NCBI GenBank assembly: GCA_009917455.1
Contig: QZDS01000004.1
Location: forward strand, 1-64,000
Reading direction: 5' to 3'
Length of the DNA stretch: 64,000 bases
Source: a bacterium 1xD8-48
GTDB lineage: Bacteria > Bacillota > Clostridia > Lachnospirales > Lachnospiraceae
Positions 23,632-31,810 of this stretch are shown here, piece by piece. Position 1 is the stretch's first letter. Each line of letters opens with the position of its first letter. The notes below the pieces were generated by a model. That model saw only the letters and a program-made list of their open reading frames with translations. It was not told the origin of the DNA and searched no databases. The position numbers and the translations under genes are program-made.

Positions 23632-24093
23632 TTACAGCTTCCTTATGGGAAAAAATATATACCCTTTCCCGGTCTTTGGACAGGTAAAATCATGGACTGC
23701 GCCCGCCAGAGCAATACCTTTGTCCTTCAGATATTGGATTACTTCTGAAAAGGTATTATCATTTTCACGTTCCATATAAATATACTCATAGCCGGGTATC
23801 ACCCATTTTGTCCAGCCATCGGGAGCCTCTGCATCCTCATTACACTCCACCCCTGCAAGGTAAAGTCCTTTCTGAAAGCCTTCCCATGGCTGGAAGGAAC
23901 GGGAAAAGTCAGACATTGCGCCCCATATTCCGCTGATGTTCCCATCTTCATCTTTCTTTGCCAGATGCGCGATTTCTCCAAAATGGGAATTCGCCTCATC
24001 CCATAACTTCTGAATAAAGCCGGCTCCGTCCGTTGTCGCCCCTTCTTTTCCGATTACAAGAAAGGATTCTTTTTCATATGTTTCGATTTTCAT
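23632..24093 (-). CDS. Stand-alone GyrI-like effector-binding protein
   Basis: 153 residues. KIETYEKESFLVIGKEGATT, then ISGIWGAMSDFSRSF, GLYLAGVEC and GWTKWVIPGYEYIYMERE, are typical of GyrI-like small-molecule-binding domains without a DNA-binding part. Such proteins bind or hydrolyse hydrophobic drugs in some species. The first gene of a likely operon with the DUF3795 pseudogene. It begins 33 bp after the EFR1 gene, so all three may be co-transcribed. Confidence 0.75.
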   Translation of the reverse strand: MKIETYEKESFLVIGKEGATTDGAGFIQKLWDEANSHFGEIAHLAKKDEDGNISGIWGAMSDFSRSFQPWEGFQKGLYLAGVECNEDAEAPDGWTKWVIPGYEYIYMERENDNTFSEVIQYLKDKGIALAGAVHDFTCPKTGKGYIFFPIRKL

Positions 24094-24126
24094 TGATTTG
24101 TTGCTCCCTTTGCTTTATGTTTCATT

Positions 24127-24915
24127 TCATTTTAAAGACTCTTTCTTTTTCGCGTTTTGGATATATTTATCATAGCGGCATTGTTCAATGACTGTGTGCC
24201 CCAGTAATGTAATTGCCCTTGCCGGACAGGAACTGATGCACCGGTAACACATCGTACAGTGTTTTCCGGCAGCCGCTTTTCCATTTTTCAGGGTAAGGTT
24301 GTCTGTCGGGCAGAGCCGGGTACAAAGCCCGCAGCCTGTACAGGCATTACTGATTTTTAATTGATCCGAGTAACTTTTGGTTTTGCCATAGTACCACAAA
24401 CGCTGGCAGAGTAATCCCGCGATTCGGTTATAAAGATGCAGGCCGTTTTTGGGATACCTGCCTTTCCTGATTTCCTCTGCACATTTCTCAATCTTTCTGT
24501 CTGCTTTCCGGATGATTTCCCGGTTCTCCTGAAAGGATTTTTTCAGCAGCTTTACATCGCAGACAGAATCAGGCATACGGATATGGATACCGCCAACGAT
24601 TTTGGCGCCATACTTTTTGAGCAGCCGTGCCGAGCAGCCTGCGCCGTCTCCGCTGAACAATCCCATAGTGGCAACGCAGAGTATTTTTTTACCCTTCCAA
24701 AGATCCGGATGGCTTTTGATAAAATCTTTTACCATGATGGGAACGTTTGAAAACTGAACAGGATATGCAAAAACAATAAAGTCATGCTGTGATAATAAAT
24801 GTACCGCGTCTTTCTGCTCCATCGGAACTGCCTGCGCAGTTTTATCCAGTAAAAAAAGCAGCTTTTTGATACAATGTTCTGTGTTTCCCGTACCGCTTAA
24901 ATAGATACCTGTCAT
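24127..24915 (-). CDS. EFR1 family flavodoxin-ferredoxin
   Basis: 262 residues. Residues 1-150 are a flavodoxin-like domain (GIYLSGTGNTEHCIKKLLFL is the phosphate loop; FAYPVQFSNVP is a second FMN loop). Residues ~190-240 hold two CxxCxxCxxxCP motifs (CTGCGLCTRLCP and CTMCYRCISSCP) for two 4Fe-4S clusters. Proteins of this EFR1 layout are proposed electron carriers; the partner is unknown. The C-terminus is lysine-rich. RBS GAAAGGGAAAA precedes ATG 24915. Confidence 0.85.
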   Translation of the reverse strand: MTGIYLSGTGNTEHCIKKLLFLLDKTAQAVPMEQKDAVHLLSQHDFIVFAYPVQFSNVPIMVKDFIKSHPDLWKGKKILCVATMGLFSGDGAGCSARLLKKYGAKIVGGIHIRMPDSVCDVKLLKKSFQENREIIRKADRKIEKCAEEIRKGRYPKNGLHLYNRIAGLLCQRLWYYGKTKSYSDQLKISNACTGCGLCTRLCPTDNLTLKNGKAAAGKHCTMCYRCISSCPARAITLLGHTVIEQCRYDKYIQNAKKKESLK

Positions 24916-24999
24916 ATTTTTTCCCTTTCACAATTGGAGTAATGACCACGTCCCTGCACCATGGTTTCTGATTTTATTCTCTTCTGTCAATTTTACTGC

Positions 25000-25055
25000 C
25001 ATTGACCGATTTTGGGAAGGGCCGAAAACAAACGTCTTCTCAAAATCGGTCAATG
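25000..25055. repeat. Long perfect inverted repeat between divergent genes
   Basis: The 15-bp arms CATTGACCGATTTTG (25000-25014) and CAAAATCGGTCAATG (25041-25055) are perfect, with GAAG/CTTC extending the stem inside a 26-base centre. It lies between EFR1 (minus) and the lipoprotein gene (plus). No T-run follows on either strand, so it is not a typical terminator. It could be an operator pair, an mRNA leader hairpin or a tiny mobile-element remnant. Confidence 0.5.
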
Positions 25056-25084
25056 GAGCAATAATAAATTTAAGTTCATTCTTT

Positions 25085-25127
25085 TTTAGATGTTTTAGAG
25101 GTTTTTTAGAGGCTACTCTGATAGAAT
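25085..25127 (+). promoter_or_regulatory. TTTAGAG repeats and -10 of the lipoprotein gene
   Basis: TTTAGA-type boxes start at 25085, 25094 and 25105, the last two 11 bp apart. TAGAAT (25122-25127) is a likely -10, 17 bp after the start of the last box. The lipoprotein gene at 36075 has two TTTAGAG boxes 11 bp apart and a -10 at the same distance, so both are likely activated by the OmpR-type regulator at 35188. Confidence 0.65.
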
Positions 25128-25191
25128 GGACAAAAATCCGCAGAAATACTGGATAAGCTGTGGATTGAATTTTATATGAGAGGAGAGCAAC

Positions 25192-25857
25192 ATGAAAAAG
25201 AAAACAGGAAAAATGATCTTATTGACAGGGGTGCTGTGCATCCTGAGCCTTGCGGTATGTGCCTGTGGAAAGACGGAGGAGGCATCAGATACCCAGGAAC
25301 CACAGGTGGTTCAGGGCGAGCCGATTCCGGAGGATGATACAGAGGATGATGTTTCTGCTCCGGAACCGGATGCAGAAGGAACCGACACCGGAAATGAACC
25401 GGAGTCAACGGAAGCCTCACCGGAACCGCAATCCGGTGAAGGCAGCAGCCAGGGGACAGACAGCACACAGAAAGAACAGCCGGAAGCACAAAGTCAAAGT
25501 ACGTCTGGCACATCTGCAGAATGGGTGGACAGTAATCCCAATCTGGAAGGGGATATCAAAGAGCTGAAGGATGGGCAGCTTACCGTGGTAGAGGCCATTA
25601 CAGAAAAATCGGATAATGGAGGTGATATCATAGTGGTTCCCGGAAGCGAGGATGATTCTGAGTTTAATAAGATTGCGGTTACATACGATGAAAATACTCT
25701 GTTTGCTATAAAAACAATCTACGATGGAGGGGCCAGATCTGAAATGTCAGAGGCAACAGCGTCAGACCTGGCATCCGGCCAGTTCATTAAGGTATGGGGA
25801 AGTTCTTCCGGCAGCGGGCTGAAAGCAACCCGGATATGTATTGTAAAAGTGGCCTGA
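25192..25857 (+). CDS. Lipoprotein with acidic linker and C-terminal beta domain
   Basis: 221 residues with a lipoprotein signal (hydrophobic 8-24, lipid-attachment Cys25 in AVCAC). Residues ~27-115 are a disordered linker rich in Glu, Asp, Pro, Ser and Thr. Residues ~120-221 are a compact beta domain (GDIKELKDGQLTVVEAITE, then AVTYDENTLFAIKTIYDGG, then QFIKVWGSSSGSGLKATRI), like the small OB-type domain of the lipoprotein at 36075. It is anchored outside the membrane. Promoter repeats tie it to the two-component system at 33.8-35.9 kb. Function unknown. RBS GAGAGGAGAG precedes ATG 25192. Confidence 0.75.
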   Translation: MKKKTGKMILLTGVLCILSLAVCACGKTEEASDTQEPQVVQGEPIPEDDTEDDVSAPEPDAEGTDTGNEPESTEASPEPQSGEGSSQGTDSTQKEQPEAQSQSTSGTSAEWVDSNPNLEGDIKELKDGQLTVVEAITEKSDNGGDIIVVPGSEDDSEFNKIAVTYDENTLFAIKTIYDGGARSEMSEATASDLASGQFIKVWGSSSGSGLKATRICIVKVA

Positions 25858-25970
25858 ACCATTGCCTTCCTCCATTGCAAATCAATTAAGATATTCTTAA
25901 GAATACAACAGTTTCTGCTGTATTGGTAGAAATAGGTTATCTTTCCAATTATAATGAAAGGAATCAGCTG

Positions 25971-26253
25971 ATGTCGAAGGAATATCAGGAGAAGCCTGCC
26001 GGAGAACTTGTTAAGGGGATTGTGAAAGGGCTGGAAGAAAAGACAGGATAATATGTTCCGTTTCAGGGCTTCCCATAATCGGCCAATTGGAGGATAATAA
26101 AAGGAGCCGATAGTTCTGGCGGTGATACCGATTATCTTAATGATCATAGGACAGAATCATTTTACACAGAGTCTGCTTTTACCGATTATTTCCGGGGCAG
26201 TTCTTTATACAGTGGCTTCTATATATAGACAGGTTTATAAAGGGGGATACTGA
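25971..26253 (+). other. Two short frames, probable remnant of one gene
   Basis: ATG 25971 (GAAAGGA upstream) opens a 26-residue frame (EKPAGELVKGIVKGLEEKTG) ending at 26049-26051. A second frame, open from 26101 to TGA 26251-26253, encodes two hydrophobic helices (VIPIILMIIGQ, then LLPIISGAVLYTVASIYRQV). They may be the two ends of a small membrane-anchored regulator with the middle deleted. I do not recognise the family. This is all I see between 25858 and 26252. Confidence 0.3.
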
Positions 26254-27134
26254 TGAGGACATTTGAAAACAGGAAAACAAAATATATACCAGCTGTATTT
26301 CCTGTCATTTTATTTCTGGCTGTGACAGGCATTCTGTTGGCCGTGTTTCTTTACCAAAATGACAAAGGTGGAAATATCCTTACCGGAGCAAGCCCGGATA
26401 CAAGTGCTTTCCAACTGTATTATTATGACGGGGAAACGGTTATGGTCAGGACGCTGTATGACAGTGATACGGAGAAGGAAGTGATTAAAAAAATCAATGG
26501 TATTCCCCTCCGGGCGACAGGGGAAGACGCCCTCGCCCAGATGGAGATTCCTTTCTTTGGAATCTGGATCAGCAGCAGGGAAGGGAATGACATTTCTGTG
26601 ACGGCATCCGGTGGAGTCTGGCTTAGGAATGACGGGGCGGTTTATTATGGGGATACGGACCTCTCCTTTCTATGGAAAGAGATGGAAGGCAGTGATGAGG
26701 ATACCCGGAATGTCCTTAACTTTCCCAATGCAGGGCATTTGTCCGTATATCACAGTTGTTTCCTGCTGAAAGCGGATGAGCTGCCTGCAGAGGGTACAGA
26801 GGGGATGTCTATGACTGTACAGGACATTGGGAGAAGCGAGATTACGGTATTGATTGCCAACAACAGCGGGGAAGAGTTCACTTACGGGGAACAGTTTTCC
26901 CTCCAGAAGCAGATAGACGGTCAGTGGTACACAATGCCTGTCAGGGCGGATAATGTTGGCTTCCAGGATATTGCCCATATCCTTCCGGACGGGGAGAGTG
27001 CCAGCGAGACATATAATCTGGATATTTACGGCACGCTGGAACCAGGGATGTACAGGCTTGTGGTGGAAACATTGAACGCCGAGTTTCTGGTGGGGCATGG
27101 GAAGATGGCAGGAACAGAAGGGGAAGAAAAATAG
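26253..27134 (+). CDS. Membrane-anchored exported protein with Ig-like C-terminal domain
   Basis: 293 residues. One N-terminal membrane anchor (residues ~11-33, YIPAVFPVILFLAVTGILLA) leaves the rest outside. Residues ~55-175 are a domain I cannot name. Residues ~185-280 resemble the immunoglobulin-like Big_14 type (ITVLIANNSGEEFTYGEQFS, then LPDGESASETYNLDIYGTLE and GMYRLVVET). No lipobox or catalytic motif is seen. It starts at the stop of the preceding short frame (TGATGA) behind AAAGGGGG. It is likely surface-bound. Confidence 0.65.
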   Translation: MRTFENRKTKYIPAVFPVILFLAVTGILLAVFLYQNDKGGNILTGASPDTSAFQLYYYDGETVMVRTLYDSDTEKEVIKKINGIPLRATGEDALAQMEIPFFGIWISSREGNDISVTASGGVWLRNDGAVYYGDTDLSFLWKEMEGSDEDTRNVLNFPNAGHLSVYHSCFLLKADELPAEGTEGMSMTVQDIGRSEITVLIANNSGEEFTYGEQFSLQKQIDGQWYTMPVRADNVGFQDIAHILPDGESASETYNLDIYGTLEPGMYRLVVETLNAEFLVGHGKMAGTEGEEK

Positions 27135-27169
27135 ATTTTCACAGATGAGATTGTGACCATGATTCAAAA

Positions 27170-27388
27170 GTGAAATTAAGAATAGAGCAAGGAGCGTTTA
27201 CCAGGGCTTTTAAGAATTTTCATGGAATCACGCCCTCCGCTGAAAAACGGAACCTGTATCTTTTCAGGCATATCCGCCGATTTCTTTTTCCATGGCAAAG
27301 TTTTGAAAGGATACCAACGGTTTGGGATGCTGCACTGGCAGAGGGAACACTTACCAGATTAATCTCCATGTCAGATGGAAAGCCCTGA
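27170..27388 (+). pseudogene. AraC-type HTH fragment
   Basis: EQGAFTRAFKNFHGITPSAE is the end of the second helix-turn-helix of an AraC regulator, opened by a GTG at 27170 without RBS. The codons after ~27250 do not match the family. It is a scar of a deleted regulator between the exported protein and the ABC genes. Confidence 0.5.
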
Positions 27389-27402
27389 AAGGAGTTTTGA
27401 GT

Positions 27403-27780
27403 ATGAGCGTTTTACAGACGATTGACCTGAAAAAGCATTACGGAACAGAGCCGGACATCACCTGCGCCCTGGTTACCAAACCGGCTATTGTGCCGGCTGA
27501 CGAGTTGACCGGCAACCTTGACAGGAGGACCAGTGCCGAGGTGCTGGGACATATCAGGCGTACCAGCGCAGAGTTCCGGCAAACCGTAGTTATGATTACC
27601 CACAACAATGACATTGCGCGCCTTGCAGATTGGATTGTCCGCATTGAGGACGGAACGATTGCGGGAAGAGGGGGGCAGGTACGGAGCGCTTTTGGAATGC
27701 TTTCCGACGAAATGCCGCCAGGCGGAAGCGAGGGGGCAGCACTTGATAAAGGAGGTAGAAGGTATGACATGGCCTTTTGA
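27403..27780 (+). pseudogene. MacB-type ABC ATPase gene with the core deleted
   Basis: The frame begins normally (MSVLQTIDLKKHYGTEPDI, RBS AAAGGAG) but jumps after ~18 residues to the region behind the signature motif (VTKPAIVPADELTGNLDRRT, the Walker B neighbourhood, then VVMITHNNDIARLADWIVRI). Walker A, Q-loop and LSGGQ are missing, about 120 residues. Walker B is also altered (PADELTG instead of LADEPTG). The gene cannot hydrolyse ATP. The reading frame is kept and overlaps the permease start by 17 bp. Confidence 0.8.
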
Positions 27781-30133
27781 GAATGACACCGGCGCCATTG
27801 TGAATAAACTGGCGAAGCGGAGCCTTGCCAGCGAGAAACGCCGGAACCTGATGGTGGTGGTTGCCGTTGCTCTGGCAGCATTCCTGGTCTGCTTTGCAGC
27901 GGTCATATCCGTTTCCGTTGCACAAATCCAGCGCAATCAGGTGGCTGACACCTATGAAGCGGTTTTTAGCGGTATGGATGAATCCGGGATTGCGGCCCTG
28001 AAAGAGCTGCCGGAGTTTGCCCGCGTGGGCGAGTACTATCTGTTGGGGCAGGAGCGTTCCATGCAGGGGCACAATGTCTCCTATGTGTACTGCGACAGAG
28101 ACATGATGTATATTGCCCGCAGCCAGATGGAACTGGTAAAGGGGCGGCTTCCGGAACTGGCGGATGAAATCGCTGTCAGCGAATCCTTCTTCTCCGTTTG
28201 CGGTCTGGATGCCAAAATCGGCGAGACAGTCCGGCTGGATACTGAAAGTTTTTATGGGGATTATACTGTGACAGGCATTCTGAAGGGCGCAGGTGAAAAA
28301 GAAGCAAATATCTGTGGTGTTGCTGTTTCCAAAGCGGCATTGACACAGTGGCCTGGATTCGACCCTGCCGGGTATCGCGCCTATGTACATTTCAAAAATG
28401 ACAGGCAGCTGAGCCAGGAGACCATGGCTGCCCGTTGTCTTGAAATTGCGGCGCAGTCTGGCTTTTCACATGTGGGAATGAACAGTAATTATTTTGCTTC
28501 TAATTCCAGGTCCATTGACTTTGTGACGGTCCTTGGTATTGCTGCCCTTGTGCTGGCCGGCGGATATGTGGTCATTCAGAGTATTTTCCGTATCTCTGTG
28601 AATGACAAAATACAAAGCTATGGACAGCTCCGCACCATAGGTGCAACACCAAAACAAATCCGTCGCATCGTGAAAAAGGAGAGCCGGAGGCTGGGCGGCA
28701 TCGGGATACTGTCTGGCGTTCTGCCTGGTATAGGCGGCGGTCTGCTCCTGTTCCCCAAAGGCTTCCATGGGACATATTATGGGATGGCTGTGATTCTGAC
28801 CGCAGTGGCCTGCTGGCTCATGGTTGCAGTTTCTGTCAGTAAGCCGGTTAAAATAGCTGCCAACATCCCGCCAATGGAAGCAGTGCGTTATTCTGCAGGG
28901 CAGGAAAAGATTCACAGCAGGAAGAAACATCGGAAACTTAGTCCCGTATCCATGGGAGTTGCAAACTTTCAGCGTGACCGCAAAAAGTCAGTGAGTATTG
29001 CAGTATCCTTAAGCCTTGGCGGAATCCTTTTTCTGGTAGTATCCTCCATAGCTCTGTCACGCTCGCCGGAGCAGGTAGCAAGGCTGTTTTTTCCGGACGG
29101 AGATTATAAGCTCTATCTGTCCTCAGAGCAGCCGGAGGAAGAAATCATGGCTGCCGGCAATCCGCTGAATGAGGAACTGAGACAGGAGATACTTTCTGTG
29201 GACGGGGTGAGGTCTGTGCTGGTCACCCGCCAGTCCCTGCACGGTAAATTTAGAACCTCTGCCAGTGCCGAGGCCGGTATGTGCGATATGCTGACAGACA
29301 CAAACCGCATGGAGGTGGAAGCTGCACTGGTATCCGGCGCCATGCCAGCGGATGCCCACAGTATCCTTCTGAGTACGGGTTATCAGAAACACCATGCCGA
29401 TATGGATATTGGGTCTCCCATGGAACTGACCCTGGGCCAGGAAACCGTGACAGTTACCATATCAGGACTGTTTGATGCGGCGAAGACGGCAAACGGACAT
29501 GGTGCGCTTGCCATGGATTCTGTGGGGCTGTTTGCACCAAAAGAGCTGTTTCGTGAACTCCATCCTGAAATAGAAAGCTTTGACTACTCCTGGAGCGTTG
29601 TAAGCGACCCGAAAAAAGCAGGGTCTGTGGAAAGCGGTCTGCAGGAGATTGTATCCGGCTGCAGCAATCTCAGACTGGATACCATAGATGCGCATATCGA
29701 ATATGAGAAAATGCAGAGCAGTATTATTTTTGGCAGCCTGCAGGCTCTTTCCTGGCTGATCTTCCTGTTTGGCGTTGTTAATTTGATTAATACGACACTT
29801 TCCAACCAGATGTCCAGAAAAAAGGAGAGCAGTATTCTGCGCTCCATTGGCCTGACCGGGAAGCAGTTATGCCGGATGAACATCATTGAGGGGATGTGCT
29901 ATGCGTTTTTTGCGGCGTTTATGGTCTTGATTCTGGGGCTGCCGCTTTCCGTGGCAGTCTGTGCGGAAGTAAGTAAAAAATCTTTTGCCGGTACAGTTGT
30001 CCCATATCAGTTCCCGTTCCTGCAAATGGGGCTGTTCCTCCTTGTGCTGTTTGGCATGGAGGTGATTTTGTCTGTCTGGTTGGTACACAGGCAGAAAAAG
30101 CAGTCCCTGGTAGAGCAGATGCGGGCGATATAA
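27764..30133 (+). CDS. FtsX/MacB-type ABC transporter permease
   Basis: 789 residues from ATG 27764 with AAAGGAGG upstream. A first membrane helix (residues ~27-50) is followed by an extracellular region, a three-helix FtsX block (~245-370), a second helix near 400-425, a second extracellular region and a last FtsX block (~650-780, with SSILRSIGLTGKQLCRMNII). This is the two-block layout of bacitracin/lantibiotic-export-type permeases. Its usual ATPase, directly upstream, is gutted, so it needs another ATPase or is idle. The response-regulator fragment downstream suggests it once sat in a peptide-sensing module. Confidence 0.85.
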   Translation: MTWPFENDTGAIVNKLAKRSLASEKRRNLMVVVAVALAAFLVCFAAVISVSVAQIQRNQVADTYEAVFSGMDESGIAALKELPEFARVGEYYLLGQERSMQGHNVSYVYCDRDMMYIARSQMELVKGRLPELADEIAVSESFFSVCGLDAKIGETVRLDTESFYGDYTVTGILKGAGEKEANICGVAVSKAALTQWPGFDPAGYRAYVHFKNDRQLSQETMAARCLEIAAQSGFSHVGMNSNYFASNSRSIDFVTVLGIAALVLAGGYVVIQSIFRISVNDKIQSYGQLRTIGATPKQIRRIVKKESRRLGGIGILSGVLPGIGGGLLLFPKGFHGTYYGMAVILTAVACWLMVAVSVSKPVKIAANIPPMEAVRYSAGQEKIHSRKKHRKLSPVSMGVANFQRDRKKSVSIAVSLSLGGILFLVVSSIALSRSPEQVARLFFPDGDYKLYLSSEQPEEEIMAAGNPLNEELRQEILSVDGVRSVLVTRQSLHGKFRTSASAEAGMCDMLTDTNRMEVEAALVSGAMPADAHSILLSTGYQKHHADMDIGSPMELTLGQETVTVTISGLFDAAKTANGHGALAMDSVGLFAPKELFRELHPEIESFDYSWSVVSDPKKAGSVESGLQEIVSGCSNLRLDTIDAHIEYEKMQSSIIFGSLQALSWLIFLFGVVNLINTTLSNQMSRKKESSILRSIGLTGKQLCRMNIIEGMCYAFFAAFMVLILGLPLSVAVCAEVSKKSFAGTVVPYQFPFLQMGLFLLVLFGMEVILSVWLVHRQKKQSLVEQMRAI

Positions 30134-30159
30134 TGACGGAGAGGTGCGTATAGCAATCT

Positions 30160-30387
30160 GTAATGATGAAGGACATGGACGGTATGGAAACGGCAAGGAA
30201 ACTGAGGGCGGATAAGTTCCGGGGTTTTTTAGTATTCATTATGGTACTGAAAGAGATGGTGTTCCAGTCATTTGAGGTACAGGCCTACGACTATCTGGTC
30301 AAGCCGGCGCAGATAGAAAACGAATTAAGCAAGAAGGACAATGATACCTACAGGAGGCAGAATGCTTCTTTTGATAATTCTGATTAA
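30160..30387 (+). pseudogene. Response-regulator receiver fragment
   Basis: MKDMDGMETARKLRADK, then LVFIMVLKEMVFQSFEVQAY and DYLVKP, is the C-terminal half of a receiver domain of LytTR type. The phosphorylated Asp region and the whole output domain are missing. After YLVKPAQIENEL the sequence no longer matches. It begins 27 bp after the permease stop and looks decayed. Confidence 0.55.
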
Positions 30388-30833
30388 TGACGAAAAAGGA
30401 CAGGTTCTGGCTGACGGATTTATATTAGATGATGTTGATATAGGATATGATATTTACTGTACCGGCTGGGATATGCTTGAAAAAGATGCGCAGTGTGAAC
30501 ATGCACATTTGTCTAAGCTGTTCGATTCGATGACCATTTAGGCTTCCTTTTGACCTTGAAACAGGAATTCTTGCCGTCATTCAGGCGGAAACAGTGGAAA
30601 AGATACGGGCAAGACTGACTGAGTTATTCGTTTTGACGGATGGATATTTGCAGGTTCCGAAGAAAAGAGAACTCCCTTCTGCACAAAATCTGAAGGAGAA
30701 TGCGGATGCCTTCGCTCAGGCGCTAAATAAATATCTCGCAGAGTATGAAAAAGCGGGAATTTATCCAAAGCATTTTGAGAATATGACAGAATTTGTTGAG
30801 GATTACAACAAAAAGATTTCTGAAGATATATAA
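30362..30833 (+). pseudogene. Unrecognised gene broken by a frameshift
   Basis: ATG 30362 (AGGAGG upstream) opens a frame for 59 codons (DEKGQVLADGFILDDVDIGY, then HLSKLFDSMT) to a stop at 30539-30541. Shifting by one base near 30533 continues the sense (PFRLPFDLETGILAVIQAET, then VEKIRARLTELFVLTDGYLQ) to TAA at 30831-30833. The whole would be ~156 residues, soluble and acidic, with a helical C-terminus. I do not recognise the family. Confidence 0.45.
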
Positions 30834-30840
30834 TAAGAAA

Positions 30841-30954
30841 ATGCTTATTAAAACGCTCTCTGAAACAAAGTCATTTATGAAAGCGAATTATATTGCCGCA
30901 TTTTTGTTTGGTGTCTGGCACATTGTAATACAGAAAAGGCGCTTTAAACGTTGA
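30841..30954 (+). pseudogene. Possible CPBP membrane protease fragment
   Basis: A 37-residue frame contains KANYIAAFLFGVWHIVIQKR, reminiscent of the F/L-x-H-W-H-type helix of CPBP (CAAX-like) intramembrane proteases. There is no RBS and nothing else of such a gene nearby. The remaining bases to 31090 hold no feature I can support. Confidence 0.25.
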
Positions 30955-31090
30955 TAAGTGCGTCTGTCCCTGTTGATTTGCCTGTATATAGAGTCTGCTA
31001 ATAAAAAGGGAGTTCCCGCCATACAAATAGGAAATACCCGTGATGTTTTTGAACATATTTTTTAACAGGAACTGAAATGAGGAAAAATCC

Positions 31091-31657
31091 ATGTCAAATA
31101 CAACAAAACTTGCTTTGGAAGCATCTCTTAAAAAGCTTCTCCAGCATAGAAAAATAGATAAAATCACCATAAGCGACATAACGTCAGACTGCGGCATCAG
31201 CCGGATGTCCTTTTATTATCATTTTAAGGATATCTATGAGTTGGTGGAATGGGTATGCGTGGAGGATGGAAAGCGTGCATTACAGGGAAAGAAAACCTAT
31301 GATACCTGGCAGGAAGGATTTATACAGGTTTTCGAAGCCGTTATGGAAAATAAGACGTTTATCCAAAACATCAACGGAGTTGTGGGACGTGATAAAATTG
31401 AAAATTATCTCTATAAGCTTACATATGAATTAATCGCAGGCGTTGTGGAGGAAAAATGCAGAGGTGTTGATATTAAAAAGGAGGATAAGGATTTCATCGC
31501 ACAGTTTTATAAGTACGGGTTTGTGGGAGTGATGCTGGAATGGATTGACCATGGAATGAAGGATGATTACAGAATGATTGTGGAAAAAATGAGCGTTACG
31601 CTTCATGGAAATATTGCCAATTCAATACATAATTTTTCCGGCGGTCAGAAGCTTTGA
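31091..31657 (+). CDS. TetR/AcrR family regulator
   Basis: 188 residues. The N-terminal HTH (ALEASLKKLLQHRKIDKITI, then CGISRMSFYYHFKDIYELVE) is clear. The C-terminal ~120 residues match the TetR_C_8/DhaS-type ligand domain common in Firmicutes. RBS GAGGAAAAA precedes ATG 31091. It is followed by a terminator and then by the oleate hydratase gene, so control of fatty-acid hydration or membrane stress is a reasonable inference. Confidence 0.85.
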   Translation: MSNTTKLALEASLKKLLQHRKIDKITISDITSDCGISRMSFYYHFKDIYELVEWVCVEDGKRALQGKKTYDTWQEGFIQVFEAVMENKTFIQNINGVVGRDKIENYLYKLTYELIAGVVEEKCRGVDIKKEDKDFIAQFYKYGFVGVMLEWIDHGMKDDYRMIVEKMSVTLHGNIANSIHNFSGGQKL

Positions 31658-31683
31658 AATGCCGGATACAGCTAAATTTTATC

Positions 31684-31727
31684 AAAACAGGCGGAGTGAT
31701 AAGTTTTTTATCATTCCGTCTGTTTTG
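31684..31727 (+). terminator. Terminator after the TetR gene
   Basis: AAAACAG-CGGA-TGATAA pairs with TTATCA-TCCG-CTGTTTT around GTTTT, with two mismatches. The ends are T-rich, so it could work in both directions. It separates TetR from oleate hydratase. Confidence 0.75.
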
Positions 31728-31810
31728 TAAATGGAAAAATATTTTAAAAGGGGTATTATAAGGGGCATAAAAACAAAAAACAACACAGTTAAGGAAAGGT
31801 GGCAATTTAT

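Noticed and set aside
25000-25055. Calling the inverted repeat a terminator
   Set aside because: No T-run follows on either strand and it lies between divergent genes, so neither would need it.
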